A stretch of 19,231 nt of DNA, taken from NCBI GenBank assembly GCA_029934195.1, contig JAOZMQ010000013.1:1-19231 (forward strand), read 5' to 3'. The notes below the pieces were generated by a model. It made no database searches, was not told the origin of the DNA, and saw only the letters and a list, made by a program, of their open reading frames with translations. Below, one piece after another: positions 6,178-15,459 of the stretch. Every line of letters starts with the position of its first letter. Position 1 is the stretch's first letter. A program made the position numbers and the translations under genes. Source of the stretch: Candidatus Cloacimonadota bacterium. GTDB lineage: Bacteria; Cloacimonadota; Cloacimonadia; Cloacimonadales; JAOZMQ01.

Positions 6178-7743
6178 ATGTTAACAATAATTATAAGTAT
6201 ATTGAGTGGTTTTATTATTTGTGCATTACTTGTTGCAGGAATATATTTTTCAAGAAGGAAGCAATTTCAGGAAAATCTATTAGATGCATCAAAACAAGTT
6301 AAACAATTATTACATAAAGCCAAAAATGAAGCAAAAAACCTTAGAAAAACAACTATATTAAACGCTAAAGAAGAATGGTATGGTATAAAAAAGAAACAAG
6401 AAGACCAGATTGCCGAAAGACAAAAAGAACTTCGAATAATGGAAAAAAAATACAATGAACGTATTTCAAGTCTTGATAAACGTTTAGATATTCTTGATAA
6501 AAAAGAAAGTAATCTTCTAAATCTTGGGAAAAAGAATAAAAATAAAGAAGAAGAGCTTTCAAAACAAAAAAATCATTTAGATAAACTTATTGGACTTGAA
6601 GAAAAAAAATTATCTGAAATTGCACAACTATCACAAGAAGAAGCATTTGAAATTCTTACAAGCAAATTAAAAAATGAAGCAAGAAATAGAGCTGCTGGTG
6701 AAGTAAAACGGATTCTTGATACTGCAAAAACTAAAGCCAATGTTGAAGCAGCTGGAATTGTAGCACAAGCAATTCAAAGATTAGCAGTTGATCATGTTTC
6801 TGAATCAACTGTTGCTGTTGTTTCTCTACCAAATGATGAGATGAAAGGAAGAATTATTGGTAGAGAAGGAAGAAATATCCGAGCTTTTGAAAAAGCATCT
6901 GGTGTAGATCTCATTATTGATGATACTCCAGAAGCTGTAGTTTTATCGTGTTTTGATCCAATTAGACGCGAAATCGCAAGAATGTCGCTTGAAAAATTAA
7001 TTGTTGATGGAAGAATTCATCCGGGAAGAATCGAAGAAGTTATTGGAAAAACAATTAGAGAAATGGATGATAATATTATTAAAATTGGAGAGCAGGCTTG
7101 TCTTGAAGTTAATATTCACAATATCTCTCCTAATATAATCAAAATTTTAGGACGATTGCATTATAGAACAAGTTACGGTCAAAATGTTTTACAACATAGT
7201 ATTGAAGCTGCTTGGGTTTGTGGAATGATGGCTGCTGAATTAGGTTTGAATCAAGAAATTGCAAGAAGAGCTGGATTTTTACATGATATTGGTAAAGCAA
7301 TTGATCATGAATTTGATGGGTCGCATGCAGTTCTTGGAGCAAACATTGCAAGAAAAAACGGTGAAAGTAAAACAATCATCAATGCTATTGAAGCTCACCA
7401 TGAAGATGTCGAAGCTCAAAGTGTTTACGCTGTATTAACACAGGCTTCAGATGCCGTTTCTGGAGCAAGACCAGGTGCAAGACGCGAAATGCTTGAATCT
7501 TATATGCAAAGACTTGATAAATTGGAAGAGATTGCTAATTCTATCGAAGGTGTCCATAAATCTTTTGCTATTCAAGCAGGTAGAGAATTAAGAATCATTG
7601 TAGATCCAAGTATAGTTAATGATGGAAATACTGTTTATATTGCTTCAGATATTGCAAAAAAAATAGAAAAAGAGATGCAATATCCGGGTATGATTAAGGT
7701 GGTTGTTATCCGCGAAACACGTCAAACGGTGGTTGCAAAATAA
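6178..7743 (+). CDS. rny: Ribonuclease Y
   Basis: RNase Y is a membrane-anchored endoribonuclease that starts mRNA decay. The 521-residue protein has the full layout: an N-terminal membrane helix (about 3-25), a long charged coiled coil (about 30-190), a KH RNA-binding domain (about 212-290) with GRIIGREGRNIRAFE starting near residue 224, and an HD metal-dependent phosphohydrolase domain (about 330-430) with the HD pair at H369-D370 (FLHDIGKAIDHE) and a further HH in EAHHEDVEAQS. Length and order match the family. GAGG at 6167-6170 precedes ATG 6178. Its stop overlaps the next start by one base (TAATG), as with the rny-ymdB pair in Bacillus subtilis. No key residue looks altered. Confidence 0.97.
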   Translation: MLTIIISILSGFIICALLVAGIYFSRRKQFQENLLDASKQVKQLLHKAKNEAKNLRKTTILNAKEEWYGIKKKQEDQIAERQKELRIMEKKYNERISSLDKRLDILDKKESNLLNLGKKNKNKEEELSKQKNHLDKLIGLEEKKLSEIAQLSQEEAFEILTSKLKNEARNRAAGEVKRILDTAKTKANVEAAGIVAQAIQRLAVDHVSESTVAVVSLPNDEMKGRIIGREGRNIRAFEKASGVDLIIDDTPEAVVLSCFDPIRREIARMSLEKLIVDGRIHPGRIEEVIGKTIREMDDNIIKIGEQACLEVNIHNISPNIIKILGRLHYRTSYGQNVLQHSIEAAWVCGMMAAELGLNQEIARRAGFLHDIGKAIDHEFDGSHAVLGANIARKNGESKTIINAIEAHHEDVEAQSVYAVLTQASDAVSGARPGARREMLESYMQRLDKLEEIANSIEGVHKSFAIQAGRELRIIVDPSIVNDGNTVYIASDIAKKIEKEMQYPGMIKVVVIRETRQTVVAK

Positions 7744-8540
7744 TGAGAATACTTTTTTTTGGTGATGTTTTTGGGAAAGCAGGTCGAAAAGTTATAAGTT
7801 CGCAGCTTCAAAATCTCAAAAAAGAATTTGAAGCTGATCTTGCAATTATTAATTGTGAAAATTTAGCTTCTGGTCGTGGAATTACCGAAAAAACTAGTAA
7901 AGAAATGTTCCGTGCTGGAGTGGATATTTTCACAAGCGGTAATCATCTTTGGGATAGAGCAGAATCTTATGATTATATCGAAAAAGAAAAAAGAATTACT
8001 AAGCCAGCTAATTATCCAGAAGCATCTATTGGCAATAAATATTATATTCGTTCAATATCAAATGGTGCAAAAATCGCTGTAATGTCAATTGTTGGGCAAT
8101 CATTTATGGCAAATGCCGGATGTCCTTATGAAGCAATGAAAAAGAATTTAGAGGAAATTCATAAAATCACTGATAATATATTTATTGATTTCCATGCAGA
8201 ATCTACTGCTGAAAAACGGACTTTTGGTCAATTATTTGATGGGGAAATAAGTGCTTTTGTTGGTACTCACACTCATATTCAAACTGCTGATGAGGAAGTT
8301 TTACCAAATGGAACTGCTTATATAACTGATGTTGGCATGAATGGTGCACATGATTCTGTCATCGGTGTTGAAAAAGAAATAATTTTTCAAAAACTAATTA
8401 CAGGAATGCCTTTAAGATATGAATCTGCAAATAGTGGATTACAAGTAAATGCTGTTTTAATTGAATTGGATGAAGAAACTGGAAAATCAATAAGAATTGA
8501 AAGAATTAGAAGGAAATTAAAATCATGCCTAAATTATTAA
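7743..8540 (+). CDS. ymdB: YmdB-type metallophosphoesterase (TIGR00282 family)
   Basis: Bacillus YmdB and its relatives are dinuclear-metal phosphodiesterases active on 2',3'-cyclic nucleotides and affect biofilm and mRNA pathways. The 265-residue protein keeps the family's metal ligands: D8 in LFFGDVFG, the NCENLASGRG segment (about 37-46), N67-H68 in SGNHLWD, H151 in DFHAESTAEK, and H176/H178 in GTHTHIQTAD. Length is normal. The start codon overlaps the rny stop by one base and its end overlaps folD by 16 bases, so the three are probably translated together. Pairing with rny is known in Firmicutes and suggests a shared RNA-metabolism role; the true substrate here is not established. Confidence 0.93.
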   Translation: MRILFFGDVFGKAGRKVISSQLQNLKKEFEADLAIINCENLASGRGITEKTSKEMFRAGVDIFTSGNHLWDRAESYDYIEKEKRITKPANYPEASIGNKYYIRSISNGAKIAVMSIVGQSFMANAGCPYEAMKKNLEEIHKITDNIFIDFHAESTAEKRTFGQLFDGEISAFVGTHTHIQTADEEVLPNGTAYITDVGMNGAHDSVIGVEKEIIFQKLITGMPLRYESANSGLQVNAVLIELDEETGKSIRIERIRRKLKSCLNY

Positions 8541-9376
8541 AAGGAAAGCCGGTTGCTAATAAGATTTTAAAAGAAATCAAGCAAACAATAATTGAAAAAA
8601 ACATCAATCCAAAATTAGTTGTTATTATTATTGGAAACGAGCCGGCTTCTGAGTATTATGTTCAAAGCATAATAAAACGTGGACATAAAGTAGGTATTCA
8701 AGTTGAAAAAATTTCATTTGAAGAAACAATTTCAAATTCTGTATTCTTAAAAAAAATTGCGATGTTGAATGATGATCTTTCCGTTTCCGGTATCATGATT
8801 CAAAAACCACTTCCTTTACAAATAAACATTGATGAATTAACAACTTTAATCAATCCCTTAAAAGATGTAGATGCTTTTAATCCTATAAATGTCGGCAAAA
8901 TGGTTTTAGGAAAAGATGGATTTATTCCATGTACTGCTCAAGCTGTTCTTGAATTATTAAAATTTTATGAAATTAATACAAACGGAAAACATGTAGTAAT
9001 CCTCGGAAGAAGTGATGTTATTGGGAAACCTCTCGCAAATCTTCTTTTACGAAAAGATGAAACTGGTAACGCTACAATTACAATTTGTCACAGCAGAACT
9101 AATAATTTACCACTATTCACTAAACAAGCAGATATTCTTGTTGCTGCAATTGGTATCCCAAAATTTGTAAAAAAATCTCATATAAAAGATGATTGCATTC
9201 TTGTTGATGTCGGTGTTAATCAGGTTTTAGATGAGAATGGAAAAGCAAAATATGTCGGAGATATTGACTTTGAAGATTGCTTTGAAGTAGCCTCAAGAAT
9301 AACTCCTGTACCTGGTGGTATTGGTACTATTACAACCGCTGTTCTTTTAAAAAATGTCATAAAAAAATTACTATAG
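8525..9376 (+). CDS. folD: Methylenetetrahydrofolate dehydrogenase/cyclohydrolase
   Basis: FolD interconverts 5,10-methylene-, methenyl- and 10-formyl-tetrahydrofolate in the cytoplasm, feeding purine and formyl-Met synthesis. The 283-residue protein has the catalytic Y45 and K51 (YVQSIIK), the QKPLPLQI and KDVDAFNP motifs, the Rossmann segment HVVILGRSDVIGKPLA, VDVGVNQ, and the C-terminal PVPGGIG. Length is normal. Two motif positions are unusual: the segment usually read PCTPxG is PCTAQA, and the usual GPMT after PGGxG is GTIT. The start ATG 8525 has AGAAGGA upstream and overlaps the ymdB end by 16 bases in another frame. It appears to be the last gene of the operon. Confidence 0.95.
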   Translation: MPKLLKGKPVANKILKEIKQTIIEKNINPKLVVIIIGNEPASEYYVQSIIKRGHKVGIQVEKISFEETISNSVFLKKIAMLNDDLSVSGIMIQKPLPLQINIDELTTLINPLKDVDAFNPINVGKMVLGKDGFIPCTAQAVLELLKFYEINTNGKHVVILGRSDVIGKPLANLLLRKDETGNATITICHSRTNNLPLFTKQADILVAAIGIPKFVKKSHIKDDCILVDVGVNQVLDENGKAKYVGDIDFEDCFEVASRITPVPGGIGTITTAVLLKNVIKKLL

Positions 9377-9496
9377 AAGATTATTTATTAATTTTTAAGT
9401 AGTTAAGTTTTCTATCTAAATATTTAAGTTGACGAATTTAAAAATAAAAATAAAAAGTAAAAAAAAAATAATATTAAACATTGTTGGGAGGAATGT
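9377..9496 (+). promoter_or_regulatory. Gap between folD and the lipoprotein pair, with weak promoter-like sites
   Basis: This 120-base, very A-rich gap shows no clear terminator hairpin for folD. TTGACG at 9429-9434 could be a -35 box, with TAAAAA at 9451-9456 as a poor -10 at 16-base spacing. The A-tract (9461-9468) could act as an upstream or curvature element. The clear signal is the ribosome site GGGAGG at 9486-9491, five bases before ATG 9497. A change in gene content here argues for a new transcription unit, but the promoter is weakly supported. Confidence 0.3.
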
Positions 9497-11989
9497 ATGC
9501 TACTAAGTAAGAAAAAAAGCGTACTTTTAATGGCGATTGTTTTGAGTCTTCTCTTTTTAATCACAGGTTGTGATAAAGGTAATGAATTCGCAAATGAAAA
9601 GCCTACAATCAAAATTACATCTTTTAATGGTTATTATCAAGATGATGTTGATGCCATTACTATTGACACTTTATTAACTAATTCAATTGAGTTTTTTCAA
9701 AAAATCGAATGGGTAGGTAAAGATACTGATGGTATTATTACCGGCTATGCCTATAGGATTAAAGATTCTGAAGGTAATTATTGCCGAACATATGGTCATA
9801 ATTATATTGATGAAAATGGTTGGATTTATCATTATAAAGTCGGTCAAAATCACGACATTTCTTTAGAAAACCCGTCAGTAAGGACTATTTGGACTGATGT
9901 ACCAAATGTTGTTGTTTATTTTCCTGCAGCTGATAGTTTAGGCATTAGTACAAATGTTACAAGTGTTTTTGAATTAAAGTGTATTGATGATTCTGGAGAA
10001 GAAAGTGAAATTGAACAAAGATATTTTTTCTCAAAAACAGATACTCCACAAACACTAATTACAACGAGTAGTGGTGATATAAATGGAGAGCAAATTGGAA
10101 CCGGTATTAGATTGCAATTTGGTATGAATGATGGTGACCATTATTCAACAGCTGCAATTCCAGCAACAAAATATGATTATTTTGAATATCAATTATTTAA
10201 AAGAAACGCAATGTCAAAAGTCATTATCGATGGTGAATATGATGCTGAATGGAATAACTTCTACTCAACTTTAGACTCTTATGCAAAGAATGAAGTTTTA
10301 CTTACTGCACAACCTGATCCAGAGAACAAACGACCTTATTTAAAAGTAGATAGTTTTGATGGGGCAGACGAAGCTGTAACAGAAACTGTCCTTATTGCAA
10401 GAGGTTATGATATTGCCGGATGTGTTTCTGAACCAGATACAGTTGTTTGTTATGTGAAAGATAGTTTCTATCCTGGTACAATGATTTATGGCGGTACAGA
10501 TATAGCAATGCAAAATAACGCAATATTTGTTCTTGGTCGTCATAATTACATTGACAATGTTGATGCAAAAACACCCGGAGAAATTCCAAGTAGAGATTTA
10601 TACAATAAAACTATTTTCTCAAATCCTTTCTTTTTTAACTTAGAAGGAATGAGAAGTGCCGTTTGGAGTTCTGATCTTCAAATCTTTATGAAATGGGGTT
10701 GGCACGGAGAATATGGAACACAGGAAACTCTCTCAGGTGGTGGAGTAAAAACTGTTGTAACAGATAATCCAACTAATAAAAAACTTAATATGGTTGTTTA
10801 CGAACCAACTACAAGTCAGACTTATTTTTCTGAAATTCATTATTTTGATATTCGATTAGATGGAGAACCGTTTTACTATCCTACTTATTCCAATGATCCT
10901 AATTATGCAGAAAAATATCTTTTTGTTGATGAAAATGGTACTGAATGGTTAAGAGTCGGTCGCTCAGATGTTATTTTTCAAGAGGCAGTTTTAACAAATT
11001 TATCTGCTGGAAGACATCTTTTTGAACTTCGTGCAGTTGATATGCAAGGAGCTGTAGATAAATCTCCAGAGAAATTTGTATTTGATCTTGTTGCTCCTCC
11101 AACTTACGAAGAGAAAGATGGAATTTTGATAATTGCTGATAATTTTACGGAAGCAGGTTCTTATTATAAAAAAGATATCGCTGAAGATTTTTATAAAAAT
11201 CTATTCCCTGAAACTTATAACGTTGATTTTATCAATCGTAATGACTTAACAGATACAGATTGGTATTCAAGTACTTATCATTTTGGTGATAAAGATGCTT
11301 TATGTCCAACAGATCTACTGAAATATGAATTAGTCATTCTATATGCAGATAATCCTTCATCTGAAACAAATTTGAATCTTGAATACAATGTTCTAAATAT
11401 TTATTCGGAACTTGGTGGTAATTTGATTATCGTTACAGCACCAAAGACAATTGTTACAAAAACATTACCAATGTCTCGTCAAGGATCATATAGATTCTTT
11501 GAAGAACTTTTTGATATTGAAGTACTGAACCTTGAGACAGATGTTTTTTCTGCTTTATCAATGGACTTTAATATGATGAATGGTGGAGAAGCAAAACCAT
11601 ATTTTATCGGAGCAAATCCATTATTTGATATATATCCGGAAATCTCTTTTGCTGATACTTCTCAACTAAATTTAATCAGTCCTACAATTGGTGCACAAGG
11701 TGGTTTAGGTATAATAATGACTATTGACCCTCTGTCCTTAGGAGATTCAGTTCCAATTTATACTGCAATTAGTCGAGAAGCAGGTTCTGGCGAATTTGAA
11801 CCGAGTCAGATTGAAAAGACTGAATTAGAACAAGGTTTTGTCGGTGTAAAATATACAAGGACAAATGATTTTAGTGGTAAAACACAAAATAATTATCTTT
11901 TGACGTTCCCATTAATGTATATGGATAGAGAACAAGCAAAAGAATTTATGACAAGTGTGTTAGAAGATAATGCCATTAGTACTAATTAA
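9497..11989 (+). CDS. Large secreted lipoprotein with beta-sandwich segments and an alpha/beta-like C-terminal domain
   Basis: I do not recognise the specific family. The 830-residue protein begins with a lipoprotein signal: basic KKK, a hydrophobic core and the lipobox ITGC, with C25 as the anchored residue. Residues about 65-190 include KIEWVGKDTDGIITGYAYRI, a beta-strand style typical of Fn3-like domains in extracellular proteins of FCB bacteria. A second such segment ends near residue 525 (LSAGRHLFELRAVDMQGAVD). From about 541 a different part begins with GILIIADNFTEAGSYYK, later LLKYELVILYAD and LGGNLIIVTAPK; the alternating hydrophobic strands and turns look like a flavodoxin or class I glutamine-amidotransferase fold, but no catalytic triad is evident. 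The gene lies 18 bases before the second lipoprotein gene. An envelope or surface role is inferred. Confidence 0.85.
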   Translation: MLLSKKKSVLLMAIVLSLLFLITGCDKGNEFANEKPTIKITSFNGYYQDDVDAITIDTLLTNSIEFFQKIEWVGKDTDGIITGYAYRIKDSEGNYCRTYGHNYIDENGWIYHYKVGQNHDISLENPSVRTIWTDVPNVVVYFPAADSLGISTNVTSVFELKCIDDSGEESEIEQRYFFSKTDTPQTLITTSSGDINGEQIGTGIRLQFGMNDGDHYSTAAIPATKYDYFEYQLFKRNAMSKVIIDGEYDAEWNNFYSTLDSYAKNEVLLTAQPDPENKRPYLKVDSFDGADEAVTETVLIARGYDIAGCVSEPDTVVCYVKDSFYPGTMIYGGTDIAMQNNAIFVLGRHNYIDNVDAKTPGEIPSRDLYNKTIFSNPFFFNLEGMRSAVWSSDLQIFMKWGWHGEYGTQETLSGGGVKTVVTDNPTNKKLNMVVYEPTTSQTYFSEIHYFDIRLDGEPFYYPTYSNDPNYAEKYLFVDENGTEWLRVGRSDVIFQEAVLTNLSAGRHLFELRAVDMQGAVDKSPEKFVFDLVAPPTYEEKDGILIIADNFTEAGSYYKKDIAEDFYKNLFPETYNVDFINRNDLTDTDWYSSTYHFGDKDALCPTDLLKYELVILYADNPSSETNLNLEYNVLNIYSELGGNLIIVTAPKTIVTKTLPMSRQGSYRFFEELFDIEVLNLETDVFSALSMDFNMMNGGEAKPYFIGANPLFDIYPEISFADTSQLNLISPTIGAQGGLGIIMTIDPLSLGDSVPIYTAISREAGSGEFEPSQIEKTELEQGFVGVKYTRTNDFSGKTQNNYLLTFPLMYMDREQAKEFMTSVLEDNAISTN

Positions 11990-12007
11990 TCAAAAGGAGA
12001 TATGAAC

Positions 12008-15000
12008 ATGAAAAAATTATTAATATTAATGTTGGTTTTCTCTGCATTGATTTTTATTACCGGATGTGAAGAAAGCAATAAAGATGATTCAACAACAGCA
12101 GTTAACCAAGATACACATAGAATTGATCCTACTTTAATAGGTAGTTGGGATTTATATAAATATGAAGATGCAAGAAATAATATTCGTGCTAATAGTGCTA
12201 AAACCGGCACTTCTAATGACGAACGTTCTTACCCAAGTTTAAATGACGAAGCATTTTTTGTCCTCGCTTCTGATAGTCTTGTTGTAGATACAAAAACATA
12301 TAAATTCGACGATAAGAGTATTTTCCATGTAGAGAAGAATCAAATATTTTTTGAAGAAAATTCAGAGACCACTTATCTTTATGATTATTACCTTGAGAAT
12401 AATCAACTTTGGTTAAAAGCAGATGTTTCTTCTGAAATTGATACATTGTTTATCGATAGCAACACAAAAACTCTTGCTGATTCTTTAAGTGATGATATTT
12501 TAGTTTTATTTAAATCTGATTTTGGACCAAAAGTTAATTTGATTACCCCTCTTAATAATAGTATTCTACGTTTTAAACCGATAATATCTTGGGACTTATA
12601 TAAAAATAATGGAACTGAATTAGCAAAATCATACCTCATTCAAATTTCTGAAAGCCAAGATTTTGAAACTGTTATTGTCGATTCCGAAGTTGTTGCTGGT
12701 ACCGACGAACTTGATTTATCTTATCAATTAGATAACTTGAAGACGTATTATTGGAAAGTAAAAGCAGATACTTCTGGCTGGAGTGAAACAAGATTTTTCA
12801 GTACAGATTTTCTTCCCGTATTAGATTCTGATATTCTTGAATCTTTGGAAGAGATGACTTTAACTCCATATTTCGAATGGGAATATTTTGATAGCGATTA
12901 TCAAACTACTAAATTTAAACTTGAAATTGCAACAGATAATGTTTTTTCAAATATTATTTGCTCAGTTGATAATCTTGATTACTTATATCAAATGACCACT
13001 GCTCTTGATATGAATAAAAAATATTACTTACGAATTGGTGCTACTGATGGTAATTACTTCATTAGTGAAATATTTACAGGTGCAAAAGTAAAGGTTGTTG
13101 GAACTTATATGCTTAATGATGATTATGAATGTCCAACAAACCCTGAATTTAAATGGGTTGCGTATAGTGGTGCAAACTCATATACTCTCGAAGTTGCTTC
13201 AGATACATTATTTACAGAGGACTCAATCATATTGAAAGAAGAAAATATTACAGATAATGTTTTTACTTTTTCTACACCTTTGGAAACAAATACCATTTAT
13301 AGATGGAGAGTTCGTAGTGATATTACTTCATATTGTGACTATAGAAGTTTCAATACAAACACTTATGTTACTCTCAATGAGCCTATTATTGATAGTTTAG
13401 GAATTGATCCTATTGATCTTGACAATAATATCACTTTTAAATGGGAAAAATATATTAAAATTAGAAACTACAAATTATATGTAATGAATGGTGATATTGA
13501 AGAATTTAGTGTAGATGTGACCTCTTCTTCAGCTGAGATTGAATATGAAATGCCAGACACATTGTTTCTTGAGTGGAATACACAATATAATTGGTATGCT
13601 GTTGCCATAGACGATGATGTCGAAATAACAACAGATGATCACCGAAGTACATTTACAACAAGAAACGGTGCAGAATTATTACTACCAGAAGATGGTGAAC
13701 AAAATGTTGGTAGTATCGTTGGTTTTAAATGGGCTTCTGTTATTGGTGATAATGATTACCGTTTAGTTGTTTCATCCGATTCTCTTCACCAGAATATTGT
13801 TTTAGAAAATGATGTCACTTTGCCGGAAGATTTTGAAGATTCTGAAATTGAATTTGTTCCTACGCATGAGTTTACAAATAATGAAACATATTTTTGGAAA
13901 ATTCTTGTTAATGGTGAAGACTCTGAGACTAGAAGTTTCACTGTTTCTGATGAATATGATGCGAGTATAAATACAGTTCTAATTTCTCCGGTGAATTGGA
14001 GTGATGAAAATGATGATATTGGAAGAATTACCAGTTTTGTTTGGGAAGAAACTTTTGATGCTCTTGTTTATTGGTTTCAGATTAGCAACAGTTTGGACTT
14101 TACAGGAGAATTAGTCTTGGATCAACAATTTATGCTTGCCGGAAATGGCGGTGGAAATTCAGCACTTCTTGAAGACGATACAGCTCTTGATTTTGGAGAA
14201 ACTTATTATTGGAGAGCAAGATCTGATTTAAAAAATTGGTCAGAAATTAGACAAATTCATGTAAGAGATTCAAAACCAGAAGACTTTATTGTCGATGGAA
14301 GTATTCCACATTGCGCTTACCTTACTTGGGCACATATTGCCAATATTGGGACATATCGTATTGAAAGGAAGACAAGCACGGAAGATTGGACTGAAATAGG
14401 TAAAGTTTCATCAATGTATAAAAAATATTGTGATTTTGGTTTAGAATCAGGTATGGAATATACATATAGAGTTTATTATTCTCTCGCTGAAAATAATGAA
14501 GATCCATCTACAATGGCAAGAGGTGTTGATAGCGATGAAGAAACTATTACAATCAGTAGTTATAGTATTTCTCCTATTGATATAATTCCAATTACAGTAG
14601 ATCCAAATTTATCATTTACAATGGGGAGTGATGCAGATTCTACAAGTAATGAGTATCCAGCTCATGAAGTTACCTTAACAAAAGATTTTAATATGTCTAA
14701 ATACGAAATAACAAATAAACAATTTGTAGAAGTATTAAATTATGCTTTTGGTATGGGTTACATCAATGTTGGTGAATTTGATGCAATTCCATTCTATACT
14801 GGCGGAATCATCAAACCAAGTGAAATGTACGATATTGACGGTGTTATTGAGTTTGACCAATACGATCTAATCTTTAGTATTGCAGAAGATCAAGTAAATA
14901 ATATTCCAGTAATCGTAACATTCAAAGGTGCGATTACTTATACAAATTGGTTAACAGAACTTACTCTTCAAAAAGATGGTATTTATAATTTGAATAATTA

Positions 15001-15448
15001 TATGATGACTGATCTTTCTAAAACTGGTTATAGGCTTGCAACCGAAGCGGAGTGGGAGTTTGTAGCAAGGAAAGGTCATGAAAATACAAGTTATCCATGG
15101 GGAGATGCTACACCTTCTCAAAGTCATGCTAATTACTATGATTCAGGCTGGGGAAATGCTTTGATTGATGTTGAAAATACTTGTGAAAGTGGTGCAACAA
15201 GTGATGGTATCTACCATCTGGCAGGAAATGCTTGGGAATGGTTATCAGACAAAGAGTATGAATATACTTCTGAACCAAAAACAGATCCTGTTCATCTTAT
15301 TGGAAAAAGAACAGCCATTCGTGGTGGTAGTTTTGAGTATGGAGTAAATGATCTTCGTTCTACAAATAGAGCTTTTACCAATAAAGTAATGGTTCCTACT
15401 CGTGAAGTTACTTACGGTGTTGGAATTAGATTAGTTCGAATTGATTAA
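12008..15448 (+). CDS. Very large surface lipoprotein: lipocalin-like, six repeats, Fn3 and SUMF1/FGE-type domain
   Basis: The 1146-residue protein has a lipobox ITGC with C20 as the lipid anchor. Residues about 38-165 (LIGSWDLYKY onward) resemble a lipocalin-like barrel. Six divergent repeats of about 90-105 residues fill about 173-752; several end in a version of TYYWKVKADTSGWSETRFF. A better-formed Fn3 domain spans about 753-850. From about 866 to the end is a formylglycine-generating-enzyme (SUMF1) type domain: MGSD at 872, HEVTLTKDFNMSKYEITN, GYRLATEAEWEFVARKG, YPWG, GNAWEW at 1073-1078 and IRGGSFEYG. The usual cysteines near GFRC are absent (GIRLVRID), so formylglycine synthesis is unlikely; a binding or structural role is inferred. 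ATG 12008 is chosen over ATG 12002 because AAGGAG (11994-11999) is then eight bases away. Confidence 0.88.
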   Translation: MKKLLILMLVFSALIFITGCEESNKDDSTTAVNQDTHRIDPTLIGSWDLYKYEDARNNIRANSAKTGTSNDERSYPSLNDEAFFVLASDSLVVDTKTYKFDDKSIFHVEKNQIFFEENSETTYLYDYYLENNQLWLKADVSSEIDTLFIDSNTKTLADSLSDDILVLFKSDFGPKVNLITPLNNSILRFKPIISWDLYKNNGTELAKSYLIQISESQDFETVIVDSEVVAGTDELDLSYQLDNLKTYYWKVKADTSGWSETRFFSTDFLPVLDSDILESLEEMTLTPYFEWEYFDSDYQTTKFKLEIATDNVFSNIICSVDNLDYLYQMTTALDMNKKYYLRIGATDGNYFISEIFTGAKVKVVGTYMLNDDYECPTNPEFKWVAYSGANSYTLEVASDTLFTEDSIILKEENITDNVFTFSTPLETNTIYRWRVRSDITSYCDYRSFNTNTYVTLNEPIIDSLGIDPIDLDNNITFKWEKYIKIRNYKLYVMNGDIEEFSVDVTSSSAEIEYEMPDTLFLEWNTQYNWYAVAIDDDVEITTDDHRSTFTTRNGAELLLPEDGEQNVGSIVGFKWASVIGDNDYRLVVSSDSLHQNIVLENDVTLPEDFEDSEIEFVPTHEFTNNETYFWKILVNGEDSETRSFTVSDEYDASINTVLISPVNWSDENDDIGRITSFVWEETFDALVYWFQISNSLDFTGELVLDQQFMLAGNGGGNSALLEDDTALDFGETYYWRARSDLKNWSEIRQIHVRDSKPEDFIVDGSIPHCAYLTWAHIANIGTYRIERKTSTEDWTEIGKVSSMYKKYCDFGLESGMEYTYRVYYSLAENNEDPSTMARGVDSDEETITISSYSISPIDIIPITVDPNLSFTMGSDADSTSNEYPAHEVTLTKDFNMSKYEITNKQFVEVLNYAFGMGYINVGEFDAIPFYTGGIIKPSEMYDIDGVIEFDQYDLIFSIAEDQVNNIPVIVTFKGAITYTNWLTELTLQKDGIYNLNNYMMTDLSKTGYRLATEAEWEFVARKGHENTSYPWGDATPSQSHANYYDSGWGNALIDVENTCESGATSDGIYHLAGNAWEWLSDKEYEYTSEPKTDPVHLIGKRTAIRGGSFEYGVNDLRSTNRAFTNKVMVPTREVTYGVGIRLVRID

Positions 15449-15459
15449 ATCATATATTT

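Noticed and set aside
6267..6562. Minus-strand reading frames inside the rny coiled-coil region
   Set aside because: They mirror the lysine- and glutamate-rich coding strand, have no ribosome sites and overlap a certain gene.
12002..12004. ATG 12002 as the second lipoprotein start
   Set aside because: It is only two bases from AAGGAG; ATG 12008 has eight-base spacing and gives a normal signal peptide MKKLLIL.
12213..12639. Minus-strand reading frames under the second lipoprotein gene
   Set aside because: Shadow frames of a long coding sequence with a continuous domain structure; no promoter or ribosome site seen.
14621..15448. A working formylglycine-generating enzyme
   Set aside because: The catalytic cysteines are missing and the protein is a lipid-anchored surface rod with no sulfatase gene nearby.
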